A stretch of 7,803 nucleotides of DNA from an uncultured Treponema sp. (GTDB lineage: Bacteria > Spirochaetota > Spirochaetia > Treponematales > Treponemataceae): the NCBI GenBank assembly GCA_947176045.1, contig CAMWPF010000059.1, forward strand, positions 1 to 7,803, read 5' to 3'. The notes beneath the pieces were generated by a model, which was not told where the DNA came from, ran no database searches, and saw nothing but the letters and a program-made list of their open reading frames with translations. The first letter of the stretch is position 1; each line of letters starts with the position of its first letter. The position numbers and the translations under genes are program-made. Of this stretch, positions 6,469-7,803 are shown piece by piece.

Positions 6469-6485
6469 CAGCTATACTGTAGCTG
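6469..6485. promoter_or_regulatory. marR -10 box within an inverted repeat
   Basis: The sequence CAGCTA-TACTG-TAGCTG is a perfect 6-bp dyad around a 5-nt centre. It contains TATACT (6473-6478), a clean -10 box in the marR direction. No good -35 is seen 16-18 bp upstream (GTACTT at 6450-6455 is the nearest), so the promoter may be weak or need an activator. The dyad is well placed for autoregulation but differs from the GTTG/CAAC palindromes on the MATE side. Confidence 0.5.
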
Positions 6486-6506
6486 AAGCTTTGCAAAGGG
6501 GGCTGA

Positions 6507-6926
6507 ATGTACAGCGATCTGCCAAAAACGATATCTGTCTTATACAGAAAAATGTGCGTATCTTTGAACGAACGGTTCGCCGCAATCGGAATTTCCACGT
6601 CAAAAGCGATGTTCCTGATCTGCCTCAGCAGGCACGGCACGCTTTCACAGTCCGAACTATGCAAAAAGCTGGACATGGACAAGGCGGCGGTCGCAAAAGC
6701 GGTCGCAGGCCTCGAGAAAGACGGATATATCACGAAGCGGACAAATCCCGACGACGTGCGCGCCTTTTTGGTTGGATTGACCGGCAAGGCAAGCAGGCTG
6801 ATTCCAAAAATAGAAGAAATTCATAATGCGTGGGGCGCGGAACTTACCGCAGATATGACGGACAAAGAAAAAGACAGTTTTGTAAGCCTCTTGCAAACAG
6901 CGGCAGAACGAGTTTCGCACATATAA
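6507..6926 (+). CDS. MarR-family transcriptional regulator, likely repressor of the MATE operon
   Basis: A 139-residue winged helix-turn-helix protein of standard MarR length. The N-terminal helix (about 4-26) and C-terminal helices (about 98-137) would form the dimer interface. The DNA-binding part includes LSQSELCKKLDMDKAAVAKA (46-65) with the recognition helix, then GLEKDGYITKRT and the wing around D82-D83-V-R85. The D-x-R in the wing is the conserved MarR signature. Three cysteines (17, 39, 52) are present, but none sits clearly in an OhrR-type redox position, so the signal is unknown. The ATG at 6507 follows AAAGGGGG with a 4-nt gap. It is transcribed away from the MATE gene with shared control DNA between them, the normal arrangement for a repressor and its pump. 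Its base composition is less AT-rich than the pump gene. It converges on the VOC gene. Confidence 0.93.
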   Translation: MYSDLPKTISVLYRKMCVSLNERFAAIGISTSKAMFLICLSRHGTLSQSELCKKLDMDKAAVAKAVAGLEKDGYITKRTNPDDVRAFLVGLTGKASRLIPKIEEIHNAWGAELTADMTDKEKDSFVSLLQTAAERVSHI

Positions 6927-6970
6927 ACGCAGGCATCGGAAACGGGGCGCAGCAGGTGCCGCGCGGCATT

Positions 6971-7354
6971 CTACACGGTCAGCTCAATCAGGTTGCCTTC
7001 AATGCCGACGATGCAGCTTTCGTAGTAGCCGTCGCCGGTCGTCCGCGGGCCGCTCGCAACGTCATATCCGTCTGCGCGGAGCCGTTCTGTCAGCCGGTTG
7101 ACTTTTTCGGCGCTTCCCAGGCCGAACGCTATGTGGGCGTACCCGGTCCGTCCGCTTTTTGCTCCGCCGTCGGAAACGTGCGGAGACGACATAATCTCAA
7201 GCCGCGCGCCGCCTTCAAACGACAAAAAATAGCTTCGGAAGCCGGTGAGCTCATTGCTGTATTCTGCGCCTGCCTCCGCGCCAAAATACTGCACAAAAAA
7301 ATCACGTGCCGCTTCCAAGTTGGACACATACAGCGCAATATGCTCGATAGTCAT
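6971..7354 (-). CDS. VOC-superfamily (glyoxalase/dioxygenase-fold) protein
   Basis: A 127-residue single-chain vicinal-oxygen-chelate protein. It opens with MTIEHIALYVSNLEAARDFF, the typical first beta-alpha-beta unit, and has HIAFGLGS in the second half and NLIELTV at the end. Four residues sit where glyoxalase-I-type proteins hold a divalent metal: H5, E53, H74 and E124. All four are present, so a metal-dependent isomerase, lyase or similar reaction is likely, but lactoylglutathione lyase activity cannot be claimed from the motif alone. The ATG at 7354 is chosen because GAGGAG lies about 6 nt upstream and the fold begins there. The open frame continues upstream into the peptidase gene, but that part is not VOC-like. 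The gene starts 22 bp after the stop of the M24 gene, so the two are probably one operon. Confidence 0.9.
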   Translation of the reverse strand: MTIEHIALYVSNLEAARDFFVQYFGAEAGAEYSNELTGFRSYFLSFEGGARLEIMSSPHVSDGGAKSGRTGYAHIAFGLGSAEKVNRLTERLRADGYDVASGPRTTGDGYYESCIVGIEGNLIELTV

Positions 7355-7376
7355 TTCTTGCTCCTCTGGAACGCCG

Positions 7377-7803
7377 CTACAGCCTGCGCAGCTCGCCGCC
7401 GTCAAAATAATAGATGTCCTCCCGCTTGGAGCCGAACGGCGAACCGGCGGCTCCAATGTGCGGCTCGAACGTAAAGAACGGAACGTCTCCCAGACGCGCG
7501 CCGTTTCCTTCTTCGATGTAGATCCGCTCCTCCTTCCTCCGCGCGATTGAATGGCCGAGGTTTCCCTTGAAGTCGAGGTTCACGAATCCGCTTCGGACGA
7601 CGGCTTCGTTCATGTGCCAGTGCAGCTCCGCGAATGTCGTCCGGGGAGATACGAATCTGCACATTTCGGCGTGAAGCATTTTTTCCGCCGCGATTCCGCG
7701 CTTCCATTCCGCGGAGGCGATTTCCTCACAGTCCGCCGCACGTCCGCTCTCGATGACAATCGTCCGCGCAAAGTCTCCCCACACGCCGCCGCACTGCGGA
7801 CTC
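7377..7803 (-). CDS. M24-family metallopeptidase-like protein, C-terminal part (start beyond the window)
   Basis: Only the C-terminal 141 or so residues are seen; the frame stays open through the right edge (S-P-Q-C-G-G before WGDFARTIV). The pita-bread fold ligands of the aminopeptidase P/methionine aminopeptidase family are recognisable: the Asp of GDFARTI, the His of GNLGHSIA, the Glu of FFTFEPHI and, probably, the Glu of KREDIYYF. The stretch SGFVNLDFKGNLGHS resembles a small uncharacterised M24 group rather than MetAP itself, so the substrate is not assignable. A GTG near 7784 could be read as a start, but it lies inside the conserved domain and is not believable as one. The gene is probably co-transcribed with the VOC gene. 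Confidence 0.85.
   Translation of the reverse strand, partial: SPQCGGVWGDFARTIVIESGRAADCEEIASAEWKRGIAAEKMLHAEMCRFVSPRTTFAELHWHMNEAVVRSGFVNLDFKGNLGHSIARRKEERIYIEEGNGARLGDVPFFTFEPHIGAAGSPFGSKREDIYYFDGGELRRL

Noticed and set aside
6957..6968. Perfect palindrome TGCCGCGCGGCA between marR and the VOC gene
   Set aside because: As a hairpin it gives only a 4-bp stem and no T tract follows on either strand, so there is no support for a terminator; a 12-bp GC palindrome could occur by chance here.
1..7803. CRISPR array, tRNA, rRNA, insertion sequence or att site
   Set aside because: No regularly spaced repeats, no cloverleaf-like sequence, no transposase or integrase frame, and no matching direct repeats at the edges of the AT-rich block were seen.

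Overview
The window is a 7.8 kb piece of an ordinary-looking bacterial chromosome holding ten protein genes (one cut by the right edge) and no RNA gene, CRISPR array or recognisable transposase. Most of it is moderately GC-rich. The gene content (a conserved but uncharacterised SAM methyltransferase, a MerR regulator, a Nif3-like protein, a MATE pump with a cytidylate-kinase-like partner, and an M24 peptidase) would suit a host-associated spirochaete of the Treponema type or a Firmicute. That taxonomic guess rests on protein resemblance from memory and is not proven by the sequence.

Left part (1-3750). After a probable terminator of an off-window gene comes a class I SAM-dependent methyltransferase on the + strand. 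Converging on it is a minus-strand operon, merR > membrane protein with an alpha/beta-hydrolase-like domain > Nif3-like metal protein. The last two genes overlap by 4 bp (ATGA). The merR promoter has a TTGACC and a TATACT box separated by 19 bp, with an inverted repeat in the spacer. This is the classic layout of a promoter controlled by a MerR protein, so the operon is probably controlled by its own first gene.

Middle part (3784-4410). A GNAT acetyltransferase on the + strand has its own plausible promoter and converges on the next module.

Right-centre (4411-6926). A MATE efflux pump and a cytidylate-kinase-like gene, one base apart, are read leftwards. A MarR repressor gene is read divergently to the right. 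The 160-bp gap between the MATE start codon and the marR start codon holds two related 14-bp palindromes whose centres are 40 bp apart, and a third dyad over the marR -10 box. The design suggests a self-contained, MarR-controlled drug-export cassette. The pump and kinase-like genes are clearly more AT-rich than their surroundings, which suggests transfer. The kinase-like protein is short and appears to lack an internal segment after its P-loop-like motif.

Right end (6971-7803). A VOC (glyoxalase-fold) protein follows an M24-family metallopeptidase-like gene in a probable minus-strand operon; the peptidase start lies beyond the window.

Nothing here is a proven new system. The best leads are the two regulatory regions, the truncated kinase-like partner of the pump, and the unrecognised membrane protein translationally coupled to the Nif3-like gene.
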